From contig NC_090709.1 of NCBI RefSeq assembly GCF_040954835.1, positions 43,160,490-43,224,489 on the forward strand: a DNA stretch of 64,000 nucleotides, read 5' to 3'. This document shows, piece after piece, positions 21,784 through 33,584 of this stretch. How positions within the stretch are numbered: position 1 is the first letter of the stretch; every line of letters starts with the position of its first letter. The position numbers and the translations under genes were made by a program. Under the pieces are notes generated by a model, which made no database searches, was not told the DNA's origin, and was given only the letters and a program-made list of their open reading frames with translations. Origin of the DNA: Lepisosteus oculatus (lineage: Eukaryota; Chordata; Actinopteri; Semionotiformes; Lepisosteidae).

Positions 21784-21835
21784 GATGGGGGTGTCTTTGA
21801 ACAAAAGACACACACGGCTCCACCCTTTTCCACCC

Positions 21836-21917
21836 CTGAATAGCATTGGCGAGTTGAATAGCATTCAATTCACATCGAATAGCATTGGCCCCTGAATAGC
21901 CCCTGAAGAGCATTGGC
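21836..21917 (+). repeat. short AATAGCATTGG direct repeats after LINE C
   Basis: Four to five imperfect copies of gaatagcattggc with variable spacing. They sit between the ORF2 stop and the Val pseudogene, so they may be the element's 3' tail or a target microsatellite. Confidence 0.5.
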
Positions 21918-21955
21918 GTAGCTCAGCACTGGGCCACTGGGCACAATTTCCCACC

Positions 21956-22020
21956 GTTTCCAGAGTGTAGTGGTTATCACGTTAGCCTCACATGTGGAAT
22001 GTCCCCAGTTCAAAACAGAG
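21956..22020 (+). pseudogene. tRNA-Val(CAC) pseudogene
   Basis: Matches Val(CAC) at 51970-52042 in the D arm (agtgtagtggttatcacg) and anticodon arm with CAC. The acceptor is altered (gtttccaga), and the T arm decays at gttcaaaac with no matching 3' acceptor strand. It is followed by spacer that is the reverse complement of the 51400-51960 region. Confidence 0.6.
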
Positions 22021-22724
22021 CAGCTTTTTTTGTTGCCACGCACACTGTTTGGGGATTCGCCTAGCGCTGTGATCGAACAGACCCACTCACCTCTTAGTGT
22101 GGCGGGATCTGCACAGTGCATGTCGCAGCGCTTTCTGCTTTCACTTCAATGTGCTTCCTGATGTCGAGTCGTGTGCTGTGCAGAGGCTCTGAAAGTGAGA
22201 GCAATGAAAAAGTGCACAGCGCTGTGAAAGAAAACACAGAGAAGTGAAAGGCAGTCCTTTCTCTAAGACTGGGGTAAAGTTAGCTTGAAGTTCAAAAACG
22301 ATTTTGGCACACCTGTAGTGCTTTCGCGAAATCTCTTAGAGTTACAAAAACACTTGCTTTGTGTATAAAATGCATTATGAATGCTTTCTCAGCCTTCACT
22401 TTGCCATTTTTATGACTTTTTTTTACCACGCTCAAATATTGTTTTGTCCATATCTTCACAATGGAAGCACAGAACATCTTCAAACCAAATGCATTTTAAA
22501 GACCACAACTTGTGGAAATTTCCACATTCTCTACATCAAACTTTCAGTGAGCTAATTTCGTTTTTCATCGATGCGTAATTACGCACTAACTGGAACCCGG
22601 GGGACCGCTGTGTGCACATGTTCACAATGCGAGAAATACTGTTCAATACGGCTTCATGCGAAAAACCCGTATATGACCTTAGGAAGCAGAACAGTGCAGT
22701 CTCCAATTACCCAGACTGTAAGAT
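22021..22724. repeat. reverse copy of tRNA-cluster flank joined to the 38100-38770 repeat
   Basis: 22021-22265 is the reverse complement of sequence around 49560-49770. 22268-22720 runs parallel to 38100-38560. At about 22725 it meets the first unit of the tRNA array. Confidence 0.65.
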
Positions 22725-22896
22725 GACAAGATGAGTTGATGGAAAGAGCACAAAAGTTCAGCTCGTACAATAGGCAACGAAGATCCCAGCGTCGTCATCG
22801 CACATGAAAGGACTGCCTTGCAGACCAAGGGCAGTGGGCGGTGCCCTGTAAGAGGGGCAGAGGCGGTAAGCCATGATGCCGAGACGCATGAAGCGA

Positions 22897-22936
22897 GGGG
22901 GATTAGCTCAAATGGTAGAGCGCTCGCTTAGCATGC
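22897..22936 (+). pseudogene. tRNA-Ala(AGC), truncated copy at the array edge
   Basis: 5' acceptor, D arm and anticodon AGC are present. The sequence leaves at gcatgc, and the 3' part of the anticodon stem, T arm and acceptor are deleted together with about 25 bp of spacer. Confidence 0.8.
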
Positions 22937-23478
22937 CCGGTGCTCTCATTTAGCCTCTGCGACTTCTGACAGGTGCTCCTCCATTGCGGAGAGAATGTCC
23001 TTCAGTTGTCAAGCGTTGAAGGACAACACCTCCTTCCCAACCTCAGTCTGCACTGAGTGCGTCTCCAGCATTTTCTCGTCCAATTTGTCCGAGTGAAAAC
23101 AGTGCTGATAATACTCTCACGAATTGTTAGAAGATGTGCTTTTGATCATCGATTGCTTAACAATCACATTTGTTCGACTTGAGCCATCAAGCTCGTAGTT
23201 TTCCTTCAAATCTTGAAAGCTCTCAGTGAGAACATCATAGGCTGCAGGACGCCCTGTAACTTGTGTACTTCAACAGAAAGAAGAGCAGACAGCTCCACAA
23301 TTATGCGAGGCGCAGAGAGCGCAAGGCGAGCCGCACACGTTTCGCGTGCCGCGTGATGGGAATTCACCAGGCTCGTTCAGTCATTAGTCACATTCCATCG
23401 TTTGCCATAAGCAGACGCTGCGAAGTGATGTGGATATCAGTTCCCAGTTTTGTGGAAGAGGAGGAAAAGAGCACACGA

Positions 23479-23550
23479 GGGCTCGTCCGGGAGTCGAACC
23501 CAGGACCTCTCGCACCCTAAGCGAGAATCATACCACTAGACCAACGAGCC
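23479..23550 (-). tRNA. tRNA-Pro(AGG), edge copy
   Basis: 72 nt. Acceptor GGCTCGT pairs with ACGAGCC. Anticodon stem TCTCG/CGAGA carries AGG. T loop TTCGACT is the canonical form, unlike the TTCAACT of the other units. Minus-strand TTTT follows about 13 nt downstream (plus-strand aaaa at 23465), fitting a Pol III stop. Confidence 0.88.
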
Positions 23551-23749
23551 ACAGCAGCACTTTCCATTTCAATCTGTCAGCGAGCTTGAGGATGGGGAGA
23601 GGCGCCATTCGCTCGTCCAGTCAGACCTTCATCAATAAGTCAAGAAAGCTGCAATTACACGACTGCCTTGCAGACGAAGGGCAGTGAACTGTGCCCGGTA
23701 AGAGGGGAACAAGCGGCACTAGGTGACGCCGAGGCATAAGTCCCAACGA

Positions 23750-23822
23750 GGGGGGTTGGCTTGTATGGTACAGCGCTTGCTTTGCATGTGGGAGATAGCA
23801 GGATCAATTCCCGCATCCTCCA
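23750..23822 (+). pseudogene. tRNA-Ala(TGC)-like, degenerate, edge copy
   Basis: The 73-nt body keeps the Ala acceptor (GGGGGG/CATCCTCC), and the anticodon loop reads tttgcat (TGC). The D arm ggcttgtatggta lost the usual AGC..A motif, and the T stem has a mismatch. No T-run lies close downstream. Confidence 0.6.
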
Positions 23823-24240
23823 GGTGTGTGCTTAGAGCTTGATGTGCCGAAAGGTGTCCTTTAGCCTGTGGTCCCGCCTTACATGAAGAGCATCGTGCAG
23901 CTGTCAAGCGTTTCGCAGCCACGCCCCCTTTTCATCTTCTCTCTGGCTTAAGCGTCACTCTGCCCCTCTCTCTTGAAATTTCATGTCAGCATATCAGAAG
24001 TCCGAGTGACATTTTTAATGGCTGAGTGAGGGCACGATGCTGAAGCAGAGAGGCCACTTCAGCCACAGAGACTTGTGCTAGGTGAGATCTGAAAGACGGA
24101 CTCGCAACAGAAACAGACCAAAAATGTATCGGTGAGATCAAAAGGCAAATGCAACATTCAGCAGAGGGCGTCTAAAGATTAGGGAACGGGCGACTGAAAT
24201 CCATGTGAGGCAAACTTTCCGGTGTGTGTACTGCAGCTGG

Positions 24241-24312
24241 GCTTGTTGGCGTAATTGGTAGTGCGTCAGTCTCGTCATCTGAAGGGCCTGAGTTTGATCC
24301 TCACACGGGGCA
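24241..24312 (+). pseudogene. tRNA-Met-like, anticodon position reads CGT, edge copy
   Basis: The body from gcgtcagtctcg to ctgagtttgatcctca follows elongator tRNA-Met closely, but the CAT anticodon reads CGT and position 37 is C. The acceptor GCTTGTT/ACGGGGC has mismatches. TTTT lies about 20 nt downstream. This copy lacks 8 bp of downstream spacer found in later units. Confidence 0.6.
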
Positions 24313-24828
24313 GGGCTGCTTGCTCTTTTCAAACACTTGCGGCAACTGTTCGCTCATAACCACGTCTGGAATGCGTGACCTTTACACGGGCGAGAAGCAA
24401 CGCCGCATCCCTTTTCTAAAGAACATTCACATTCAGAAATAAGTCAAGAAATTTGCCATTACTTTCGCTTGCACTGCTGTCAGCCTGCCCATGTTGCCAA
24501 AGAAAGATTCACTCGGTGTCAACATGACAGAACAGCGATCACTTGAAAACAATGTTCCACACTCCGTAAGCAAGAACTTCAGTGTTTGCAGTCACCCGAT
24601 ATGCCGATAGTCAAAGGAGCGCAAAACACGAAGCGTCAAAAGACAAGATGAGTTGATGGAAAGAGCGTTGAATTGATGAGCACAAAAGTTCAGCTCGTAC
24701 AATAGGCAACGAAGGTCTCAGCGTCGTCATCGCACTTGAAAGGACTGCCTTGCAGACCAAGGGCAGTGGGCGGTGCCCGGTAAGAGGGGCAGAGGCGGTA
24801 AGACATGATGCCAAGAAGCATGGAGCGA

Positions 24829-24901
24829 GGGGGATTAGCTCAAATGGTAGAGCGCTCGCTTAGCATGCAAGAGGTAGCGGGATCGATGCCCGCATCCTCC
24901 A
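24829..24901 (+). tRNA. tRNA-Ala(AGC), array unit 1
   Basis: 73 nt with acceptor GGGGGAT/ATCCTCC, A box tagctcaaatgg, loop ttagcat and B box ggatcgatgcc, as in vertebrate Ala(AGC). The anticodon stem CTCGC/GCAAG has one C-A mismatch; the T stem is fully paired. No TTTT within about 140 nt downstream. Confidence 0.85.
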
Positions 24902-25659
24902 GGTCTGAGTTTGGATCTCCGGAAGCCCGGTGCTCTTGTTTAGCTTCTGCGACTTCTGACAGGTGCTCCTCCGTTGCGGAGAGAATGTCCTTCAGTTGTC
25001 AAGCGTTGAAGGGCCACACCTCCTTCCCAACCTCAGTCTGCACTGAGTGCGTCTCCGGCATTTTCTCGTCCAATTTGTCAGCTTAGCAAGTGAAAAGTAT
25101 ATCCGAGTGAAAACAGTGCTGATAATACTCTCACGAATTGTTAGAAGACGTGCTTTTGATCATCGATTGCTTAACAATCACATTCGTTCGACTTGAGCCA
25201 TCAAGCTCGTAGTTTTCCTTCAAATCTTGAAAGCTCTCAGTGAGAACATCATAGGCTGCAGGACGCCCCGTAACTTGATTACTTCAACAGAAAGAAGAGC
25301 AGACAGCTCGACAAATATGTGAGGCGCAGAGAGCGCAAGGCGAGCCGCACACGTTTCGGTGGCTGAGAGAGGGCAGTTTTTGCTTCTGCATTTCCCAAGT
25401 AAGGACGCATGACAACAAGCGATCGCGGTGCTCTTCTACGACACAGTGGTGATGAGTTTTCAGTACGTGTTGTTTTGAACTAGCAATGAGGTTGCCGCCT
25501 TGGACAGCTGACTGCACGCTCTCATTGTGCCACGTGATGAGAATTCACCAGGCTCGTTCAGTCATTAGTCACATTCCATCGTTTGCCATAAGCAGACGCT
25601 GCGAAGTGATGTGGATATCAGTTCCCAGTCTTGTGGAAGAGGAGGAAAAGAGCACACGA

Positions 25660-25731
25660 GGGCTCGTCCGGGAGTTGAACCCGGGACCTCTCGCACCCTA
25701 AGCGAGAATCATACCGCTAGACCAACGAGCC
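25660..25731 (-). tRNA. tRNA-Pro(AGG), array unit 1
   Basis: All four stems pair. Anticodon AGG in loop ttagggt, T stem CCGGG/CCCGG, T loop TTCAACT. A Pol III T-run follows on minus. Likely functional. Confidence 0.92.
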
Positions 25732-25930
25732 ACAGCAGCACTTTCCATTTCAATCTGTCAGCGAGCTTGAGGATGGGGAGAGGCGCCATTCGCTCGTCCA
25801 GTCAGACCTTCATCAATAAGTCAAGAAAGCTGCAATTACACGACTGCCTTGCAGACGAAGGGCAGTGAACTGTGCCCGGTAAGAGGGGAACAAGCGGCAC
25901 TAGGTGACGCCGAGGCATAAGTCCCAGCGA

Positions 25931-26003
25931 GGGGGGTTGGCTTGTATGGTACAGCGCTTGCTTTGCATGTGGGAGATAGCAGGATCAATTCCCGCATCCT
26001 CCA
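25931..26003 (+). pseudogene. tRNA-Ala(TGC)-like, degenerate, array unit 1
   Basis: Same defects as the edge copy: altered A box, T-stem mismatch (GCAGG/CCCGC), anticodon stem held mainly by G-T pairs. Kept at the same place in every unit. Confidence 0.6.
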
Positions 26004-26421
26004 GGTGTGTGCTTAGAGCTTGATGTGCCGAAAGGTGTCCTTTAGCCTGTGGTCCCGCCTTACATGGAGAGCATCGTGCAGCTGTCAAGCGTTTCGCAGC
26101 CACGCCCCCTTTTCATCTTCTCTCTGGCTTAAGCGTCACTTCGCCCCTCTCTCTTGACATTTCATGTCAGCATGTCAGAAGTCCGAGTGACATTTTTAAT
26201 GGCTGAGTGAGGGCACGATGCTGAAGCAGAGAGGCCACTTCAGCCACAGAGACTTGTGCTAGGTGAGATCTGAAAGACGGACTCGCAACAGAAACAGACC
26301 AAAAATGTATCGGTGAGATCAAAAGGCAAATGCAACATTCAGCATAGGGCGTCTAAAGATTAGGGAACGGGCGACTGAAATCCATGTGAGGCAAACTTTC
26401 CGGTGTGTGTACTGCAGCTGG

Positions 26422-26493
26422 GCTTGTTGGCGTAATTGGTAGTGCGTCAGTCTCGTCATCTGAAGGGCCTGAGTTTGATCCTCACACGGGGCA
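26422..26493 (+). pseudogene. tRNA-Met-like with CGT at the anticodon, array unit 1
   Basis: Identical body to 24241-24312. The downstream spacer has the extra cctctcttg stretch before the T-run. Confidence 0.6.
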
Positions 26494-27017
26494 GGGCTGC
26501 TTCCTCTCTTGCTCTTTTCAAACACTTGCGGCAACTGTTCGCTCATAACCACGTCTGGAATGCGTGACCTTTACACGGGCGAGAAGCAACGCCGCATCCC
26601 TTTTCTAAAGAACATTCACATTCAGAAATAAGTCAAGAAATTTGCCATTACTTTCGCTCGCACTGCTGTCAGCCTGCCCATGTTGCCAAAGAAAGATTCA
26701 CTCGGCGTCAACATGACAGAACAGCGATCACTTGAAAACAATGTTCCACACTCCGTAAGCAAGAACTTCAGTGTTTGCAGTCACCCGATATGCCGATAGT
26801 CAAAGGAGCGCAAAACACGAAGCGTCAAAAGACAAGATGAGTTGATGGAAAGAGCGTTGAATTGATGAGCACAAAAGTTCAGCTCGTACAATAGGCAACG
26901 AAGGTCTCAGCGTCGTCATCGCACTTGAAAGGACTGCCTTGCAGACCAAGGGCAGTGGGCGGTGCCCGGTAAGAGGGGCAGAGGCGGTAAGACATGATGC
27001 CGAGAAGCATGGAGCGA

Positions 27018-27090
27018 GGGGGATTAGCTCAAATGGTAGAGCGCTTGCTTAGCATGCAAGAGGTAGCGGGATCGATGCCTGCATCCTCCA
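27018..27090 (+). tRNA. tRNA-Ala(AGC), array unit 2
   Basis: Anticodon stem CTTGC/GCAAG is fully paired here, a compensating C-to-T change relative to unit 1. The T stem GCGGG/CCTGC has one G-T pair. Best-paired Ala version in the array. Confidence 0.88.
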
Positions 27091-27848
27091 GGTCTGAGTT
27101 TGGATCTCCGGAAGCCCGGTGCTCTTGTTTAGCTTCTGCGACTTCTGACAGGTGCTCCTCCGTTGCGGAGAGAATGTCCTTCAGTTGTCAAGCGTTGAAG
27201 GGCCACACCTCCTTCCCAACCTCAGTCTGCACTGAGTGCGTCCCCGGCATTTTCTCGTCCAATTTGTCAGCTTAGCAAGTGAAAAGTATATCCGAGTGAA
27301 AACAGTGCTGATAATACTCTCACGAATTGTTAGAAGACGTGCTTTTGATCATCGATTGCTTAACAATCACATTCGTTCGACTTGAGCCATCAAGCTCGTA
27401 GTTTTCCTTCAAATCTTGAAAGCTCTCAGTGAGAACATCATAGGCTGCAGGAAGCCCCGTAACTTGATTACTTCAACAGAAAGAAGAGCAGACAGCTCGA
27501 CAAATATGTGAGGCGCAGAGAGCGCAAGGCGAGCCGCACACGTTTCGGTGGCTGAGAGAGGGCAGTTTTTGCTTCTGCATTTCCCAAGTAAGGACGCATG
27601 ACAACAAGCGATCGCGGTGCTCATCTACGACACAGTGGTGATGAGTTTTCAGTACGTGTTCTTTTGAACGAGCAATGAGGTTGCCGCCTTGGACAGCTGA
27701 CTGCACGCTCTCATTGTGCCACGTGATGAGAATTCACCAGGCTCGTTCAGTCATTAGTCACATTCCATCGTTTGCCATAAGCAGACGCTGCGAAGTGATG
27801 TGGATATCAGTTCCCAGTCTTGTGGAAGAGGAGGAAAAGAGCACACGA

Positions 27849-27920
27849 GGGCTCGTCCGGGAGTTGAACCCGGGACCTCTCGCACCCTAAGCGAGAATCA
27901 TACCGCTAGACCAACGAGCC
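27849..27920 (-). tRNA. tRNA-Pro(AGG), array unit 2
   Basis: Same sequence as 25660-25731, with the same T-run downstream. Confidence 0.92.
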
Positions 27921-28119
27921 ACAGCAGCACTTTCCATTTCAATCTGTCAGCGAGCTTGAGGATGGGGAGAGGCGCCATTCGCTCGTCCAGTCAGACCTTC
28001 ATCAATAAGTCAAGAAAGCTGCAATTACACGACTGCCTTGCAGACGAAGGGCAGTGAACTGTGCCCGGTAAGAGGGGAACAAGCGGCACTAGGTGACGCC
28101 GAGGCATAAGTCCCAGCGA

Positions 28120-28192
28120 GGGGGGTTGGCTTGTATGGTACAGCGCTTGCTTTGCATGTGGGAGATAGCAGGATCAATTCCCGCATCCTCCA
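28120..28192 (+). pseudogene. tRNA-Ala(TGC)-like, degenerate, array unit 2
   Basis: Same sequence as 25931-26003. Confidence 0.6.
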
Positions 28193-28610
28193 GGTGTGTG
28201 CTTAGAGCTTGATGTGCCGAAAGGTGTCCTTTAGCCTGTGGTCCCGCCTTACATGGAGAGCATCGTGCAGCTGTCAAGCGTTTCGCAGCCACGCCCCCTT
28301 TTCATCTTCTCTCTGGCTTAAGCGTCACTTCGCCCCTCTCTCTTGACATTTCATGTCAGCATGTCAGAAGTCCGAGTGACATTTTTAATGGCTGAGTGAG
28401 GGCACGATGCTGAAGCAGAGAGGCCACTTCAGCCACAGAGACTTGTGCTAGGTGAGATCTGAAAGACGGACTCGCAACAGAAACAGACCAAAAATGTATC
28501 GGTGAGATCAAAAGGCAAATGCAACATTCAGCATAGGGCGTCTAAAGATTAGGGAACGGGCGACTGAAATCCATGTGAGGCAAACTTTCCGGTGTGTGTA
28601 CTGCAGCTGG

Positions 28611-28682
28611 GCTTGTTGGCGTAATTGGTAGTGCGTCAGTCTCGTCATCTGAAGGGCCTGAGTTTGATCCTCACACGGGGCA
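28611..28682 (+). pseudogene. tRNA-Met-like with CGT, array unit 2
   Basis: Same sequence as 26422-26493. Confidence 0.6.
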
Positions 28683-29206
28683 GGGCTGCTTCCTCTCTTG
28701 CTCTTTTCAAACACTTGCGGCAACTGTTCGCTCATAACCACGTCTGGAATGCGTGACCTTTACACGGGCGAGAAGCAACGCCGCATCCCTTTTCTAAAGA
28801 ACATTCACATTCAGAAATAAGTCAAGAAATTTGCCATTACTTTCGCTCGCACTGCTGTCAGCCTGCCCATGTTGCCAAAGAAAGATTCACTCGGCGTCAA
28901 CATGACAGAACAGCGATCACTTGAAAACAATGTTCCACACTCCGTAAGCAAGAACTTCAGTGTTTGCAGTCACCCGATATGCCGATAGTCAAAGGAGCGC
29001 AAAACACGAAGCGTCAAAAGACAAGATGAGTTGATGGAAAGAGCGTTGAATTGATGAGCACAAAAGTTCAGCTCGTACAATAGGCAACGAAGGTCTCAGC
29101 GTCGTCATCGCACTTGAAAGGACTGCCTTGCAGACCAAGGGCAGTGGGCGGTGCCCGGTAAGAGGGGCAGAGGCGGTAAGACATGATGCCGAGAAGCATG
29201 GAGCGA

Positions 29207-29279
29207 GGGGGATTAGCTCAAATGGTAGAGCGCTTGCTTAGCATGCAAGAGGTAGCGGGATCGATGCCTGCATCCTCCA
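29207..29279 (+). tRNA. tRNA-Ala(AGC), array unit 3
   Basis: Same as the unit 2 copy, with the fully paired CTTGC/GCAAG stem. Confidence 0.88.
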
Positions 29280-30037
29280 GGTCTGAGTTTGGATCTCCGG
29301 AAGCCCGGTGCTCTTGTTTAGCTTCTGCGACTTCTGACAGGTGCTCCTCCGTTGCGGAGAGAATGTCCTTCAGTTGTCAAGCGTTGAAGGGCCACACCTC
29401 CTTCCCAACCTCAGTCTGCACTGAGTGCGTCCCCGGCATTTTCTCGTCCAATTTGTCAGCTTAGCAAGTGAAAAGTATATCCGAGTGAAAACAGTGCTGA
29501 TAATACTCTCACGAATTGTTAGAAGACGTGCTTTTGATCATCGATTGCTTAACAATCACATTCGTTCGACTTGAGCCATCAAGCTCGTAGTTTTCCTTCA
29601 AATCTTGAAAGCTCTCAGTGAGAACATCATAGGCTGCAGGAAGCCCCGTAACTTGATTACTTCAACAGAAAGAAGAGCAGACAGCTCGACAAATATGTGA
29701 GGCGCAGAGAGCGCAAGGCGAGCCGCACACGTTTCGGTGGCTGAGAGAGGGCAGTTTTTGCTTCTGCATTTCCCAAGTAAGGACGCATGACAACAAGCGA
29801 TCGCGGTGCTCATCTACGACACAGTGGTGATGAGTTTTCAGTACGTGTTCTTTTGAACGAGCAATGAGGTTGCCGCCTTGGACAGCTGACTGCACGCTCT
29901 CATTGTGCCACGTGATGAGAATTCACCAGGCTCGTTCAGTCATTAGTCACATTCCATCGTTTGCCATAAGCAGACGCTGCGAAGTGATGTGGATATCAGT
30001 TCCCAGTCTTGTGGAAGAGGAGGAAAAGAGCACACGA

Positions 30038-30109
30038 GGGCTCGTCCGGGAGTTGAACCCGGGACCTCTCGCACCCTAAGCGAGAATCATACCGCTAGAC
30101 CAACGAGCC
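30038..30109 (-). tRNA. tRNA-Pro(AGG), array unit 3
   Basis: Same sequence as in units 1 and 2. Confidence 0.92.
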
Positions 30110-30308
30110 ACAGCAGCACTTTCCATTTCAATCTGTCAGCGAGCTTGAGGATGGGGAGAGGCGCCATTCGCTCGTCCAGTCAGACCTTCATCAATAAGTC
30201 AAGAAAGCTGCAATTACACGACTGCCTTGCAGACGAAGGGCAGTGAACTGTGCCCGGTAAGAGGGGAACAAGCGGCACTAGGTGACGCCGAGGCATAAGT
30301 CCCAGCGA

Positions 30309-30381
30309 GGGGGGTTGGCTTGTATGGTACAGCGCTTGCTTTGCATGTGGGAGATAGCAGGATCAATTCCCGCATCCTCCA
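30309..30381 (+). pseudogene. tRNA-Ala(TGC)-like, degenerate, array unit 3
   Basis: Same sequence as 25931-26003. Confidence 0.6.
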
Positions 30382-30799
30382 GGTGTGTGCTTAGAGCTTG
30401 ATGTGCCGAAAGGTGTCCTTTAGCCTGTGGTCCCGCCTTACATGGAGAGCATCGTGCAGCTGTCAAGCGTTTCGCAGCCACGCCCCCTTTTCATCTTCTC
30501 TCTGGCTTAAGCGTCACTTCGCCCCTCTCTCTTGACATTTCATGTCAGCATGTCAGAAGTCCGAGTGACATTTTTAATGGCTGAGTGAGGGCACGATGCT
30601 GAAGCAGAGAGGCCACTTCAGCCACAGAGACTTGTGCTAGGTGAGATCTGAAAGACGGACTCGCAACAGAAACAGACCAAAAATGTATCGGTGAGATCAA
30701 AAGGCAAATGCAACATTCAGCATAGGGCGTCTAAAGATTAGGGAACGGGCGACTGAAATCCATGTGAGGCAAACTTTCCGGTGTGTGTACTGCAGCTGG

Positions 30800-30871
30800 G
30801 CTTGTTGGCGTAATTGGTAGTGCGTCAGTCTCGTCATCTGAAGGGCCTGAGTTTGATCCTCACACGGGGCA
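30800..30871 (+). pseudogene. tRNA-Met-like with CGT, array unit 3
   Basis: Same sequence as 26422-26493. Confidence 0.6.
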
Positions 30872-31395
30872 GGGCTGCTTCCTCTCTTGCTCTTTTCAAA
30901 CACTTGCGGCAACTGTTCGCTCATAACCACGTCTGGAATGCGTGACCTTTACACGGGCGAGAAGCAACGCCGCATCCCTTTTCTAAAGAACATTCACATT
31001 CAGAAATAAGTCAAGAAATTTGCCATTACTTTCGCTCGCACTGCTGTCAGCCTGCCCATGTTGCCAAAGAAAGATTCACTCGGCGTCAACATGACAGAAC
31101 AGCGATCACTTGAAAACAATGTTCCACACTCCGTAAGCAAGAACTTCAGTGTTTGCAGTCACCCGATATGCCGATAGTCAAAGGAGCGCAAAACACGAAG
31201 CGTCAAAAGACAAGATGAGTTGATGGAAAGAGCGTTGAATTGATGAGCACAAAAGTTCAGCTCGTACAATAGGCAACGAAGGTCTCAGCGTCGTCATCGC
31301 ACTTGAAAGGACTGCCTTGCAGACCAAGGGCAGTGGGCGGTGCCCGGTAAGAGGGGCAGAGGCGGTAAGACATGATGCCGAGAAGCATGGAGCGA

Positions 31396-31468
31396 GGGGG
31401 ATTAGCTCAAATGGTAGAGCGCTTGCTTAGCATGCAAGAGGTAGCGGGATCGATGCCTGCATCCTCCA
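31396..31468 (+). tRNA. tRNA-Ala(AGC), array unit 4
   Basis: Same as the unit 2 and 3 copies. Confidence 0.88.
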
Positions 31469-32226
31469 GGTCTGAGTTTGGATCTCCGGAAGCCCGGTGC
31501 TCTTGTTTAGCTTCTGCGACTTCTGACAGGTGCTCCTCCGTTGCGGAGAGAATGTCCTTCAGTTGTCAAGCGTTGAAGGGCCACACCTCCTTCCCAACCT
31601 CAGTCTGCACTGAGTGCGTCCCCGGCATTTTCTCGTCCAATTTGTCAGCTTAGCAAGTGAAAAGTATATCCGAGTGAAAACAGTGCTGATAATACTCTCA
31701 CGAATTGTTAGAAGACGTGCTTTTGATCATCGATTGCTTAACAATCACATTCGTTCGACTTGAGCCATCAAGCTCGTAGTTTTCCTTCAAATCTTGAAAG
31801 CTCTCAGTGAGAACATCATAGGCTGCAGGAAGCCCCGTAACTTGATTACTTCAACAGAAAGAAGAGCAGACAGCTCGACAAATATGTGAGGCGCAGAGAG
31901 CGCAAGGCGAGCCGCACACGTTTCGGTGGCTGAGAGAGGGCAGTTTTTGCTTCTGCATTTCCCAAGTAAGGACGCATGACAACAAGCGATCGCGGTGCTC
32001 ATCTACGACACAGTGGTGATGAGTTTTCAGTACGTGTTCTTTTGAACGAGCAATGAGGTTGCCGCCTTGGACAGCTGACTGCACGCTCTCATTGTGCCAC
32101 GTGATGAGAATTCACCAGGCTCGTTCAGTCATTAGTCACATTCCATCGTTTGCCATAAGCAGACGCTGCGAAGTGATGTGGATATCAGTTCCCAGTCTTG
32201 TGGAAGAGGAGGAAAAGAGCACACGA

Positions 32227-32298
32227 GGGCTCGTCCGGGAGTTGAACCCGGGACCTCTCGCACCCTAAGCGAGAATCATACCGCTAGACCAACGAGCC
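32227..32298 (-). tRNA. tRNA-Pro(AGG), array unit 4
   Basis: Same sequence as in units 1 to 3. Confidence 0.92.
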
Positions 32299-32497
32299 AC
32301 AGCAGCACTTTCCATTTCAATCTGTCAGCGAGCTTGAGGATGGGGAGAGGCGCCATTCGCTCGTCCAGTCAGACCTTCATCAATAAGTCAAGAAAGCTGC
32401 AATTACACGACTGCCTTGCAGACGAAGGGCAGTGAACTGTGCCCGGTAAGAGGGGAACAAGCGGCACTAGGTGACGCCGAGGCATAAGTCCCAGCGA

Positions 32498-32570
32498 GGG
32501 GGGTTGGCTTGTATGGTACAGCGCTTGCTTTGCATGTGGGAGATAGCAGGATCAATTCCCGCATCCTCCA
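32498..32570 (+). pseudogene. tRNA-Ala(TGC)-like, degenerate, array unit 4
   Basis: Same sequence as 25931-26003. Confidence 0.6.
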
Positions 32571-32988
32571 GGTGTGTGCTTAGAGCTTGATGTGCCGAAA
32601 GGTGTCCTTTAGCCTGTGGTCCCGCCTTACATGGAGAGCATCGTGCAGCTGTCAAGCGTTTCGCAGCCACGCCCCCTTTTCATCTTCTCTCTGGCTTAAG
32701 CGTCACTCCGCCCCTCTCTCTTGACATTTCATGTCAGCATGTCAGAAGTCCGAGTGACATTTTTAATGGCTGAGTGAGGGCACGATGCTGAAGCAGAGAG
32801 GCCACTTCAGCCACAGAGACTTGTGCTAGGTGAGATCTGAAAGACGGACTCGCAACAGAAACAGACCAAAAATGTATCGGTGAGATCAAAAGGCAAATGC
32901 AACATTCAGCAGAGGGCGTCTAAAGATTAGGGAACGGGCGACTGAAATCCATGTGAGGCAAACTTTCCGGTGTGTGTACTGCAGCTGG

Positions 32989-33060
32989 GCTTGTTGGCGT
33001 AATTGGTAGTGCGTCAGTCTCGTCATCTGAAGGGCCTGAGTTTGATCCTCACACGGGGCA
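32989..33060 (+). pseudogene. tRNA-Met-like with CGT, array unit 4
   Basis: Same sequence as 26422-26493. The surrounding spacer begins to differ (cagcagagggcg instead of cagcatagggcg), a variant shared with the first unit. Confidence 0.6.
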
Positions 33061-33584
33061 GGGCTGCTTCCTCTCTTGCTCTTTTCAAACACTTGCGGCA
33101 ACTGTTCGCTCATAACCACGTCTGGAATGCGTGACCTTTACACGGGCGAGAAGCAACGCCGCATCCCTTTTCTAAAGAACATTCACATTCAGAAATAAGT
33201 CAAGAAATTTGCCATTACTTTCGCTCGCACTGCTGTCAGCCTGCCCATGTTGCCAAAGAAAGATTCACTCGGCGTCAACATGACAGAACAGCGATCACTT
33301 GAAAACAATGTTCCACACTCCGTAAGCAAGAACTTCAGTGTTTGCAGTCACCCGATATGCCGATAGTCAAAGGAGCGCAAAACACGAAGCGTCAAAAGAC
33401 AAGATGAGTTGATGGAAAGAGCGTTGAATTGATGAGCACAAAAGTTCAGCTCGTACAATAGGCAACGAAGGTCTCAGCGTCGTCATCGCACTTGAAAGGA
33501 CTGCCTTGCAGACCAAGGGCAGTGGGCGGTGCCCGGTAAGAGGGGCAGAGGCGGTAAGACATGATGCCGAGAAGCATGGAGCGA

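Larger units (their letters stand above)
16282..21785 (+). mobile_element. LINE C: Tx1-group LINE, nearly full length, decayed, Mutsu-like by position
   Basis: 5' UTR about 16282-16512, ORF1 16513-18322, ORF2 18333-21783. The layout matches LINE A but the sequence is clearly different, so it belongs to another Tx1 lineage. It follows the 5S rRNA 5' end in sense orientation; the Mutsu family is known to insert in 5S genes. Several frameshifts, an in-frame stop and at least two internal deletions (in ORF1 around 17005, in the reverse transcriptase around 20210) make it inactive. A short AATAGCATTGG repeat lies just after it. Confidence 0.8.
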
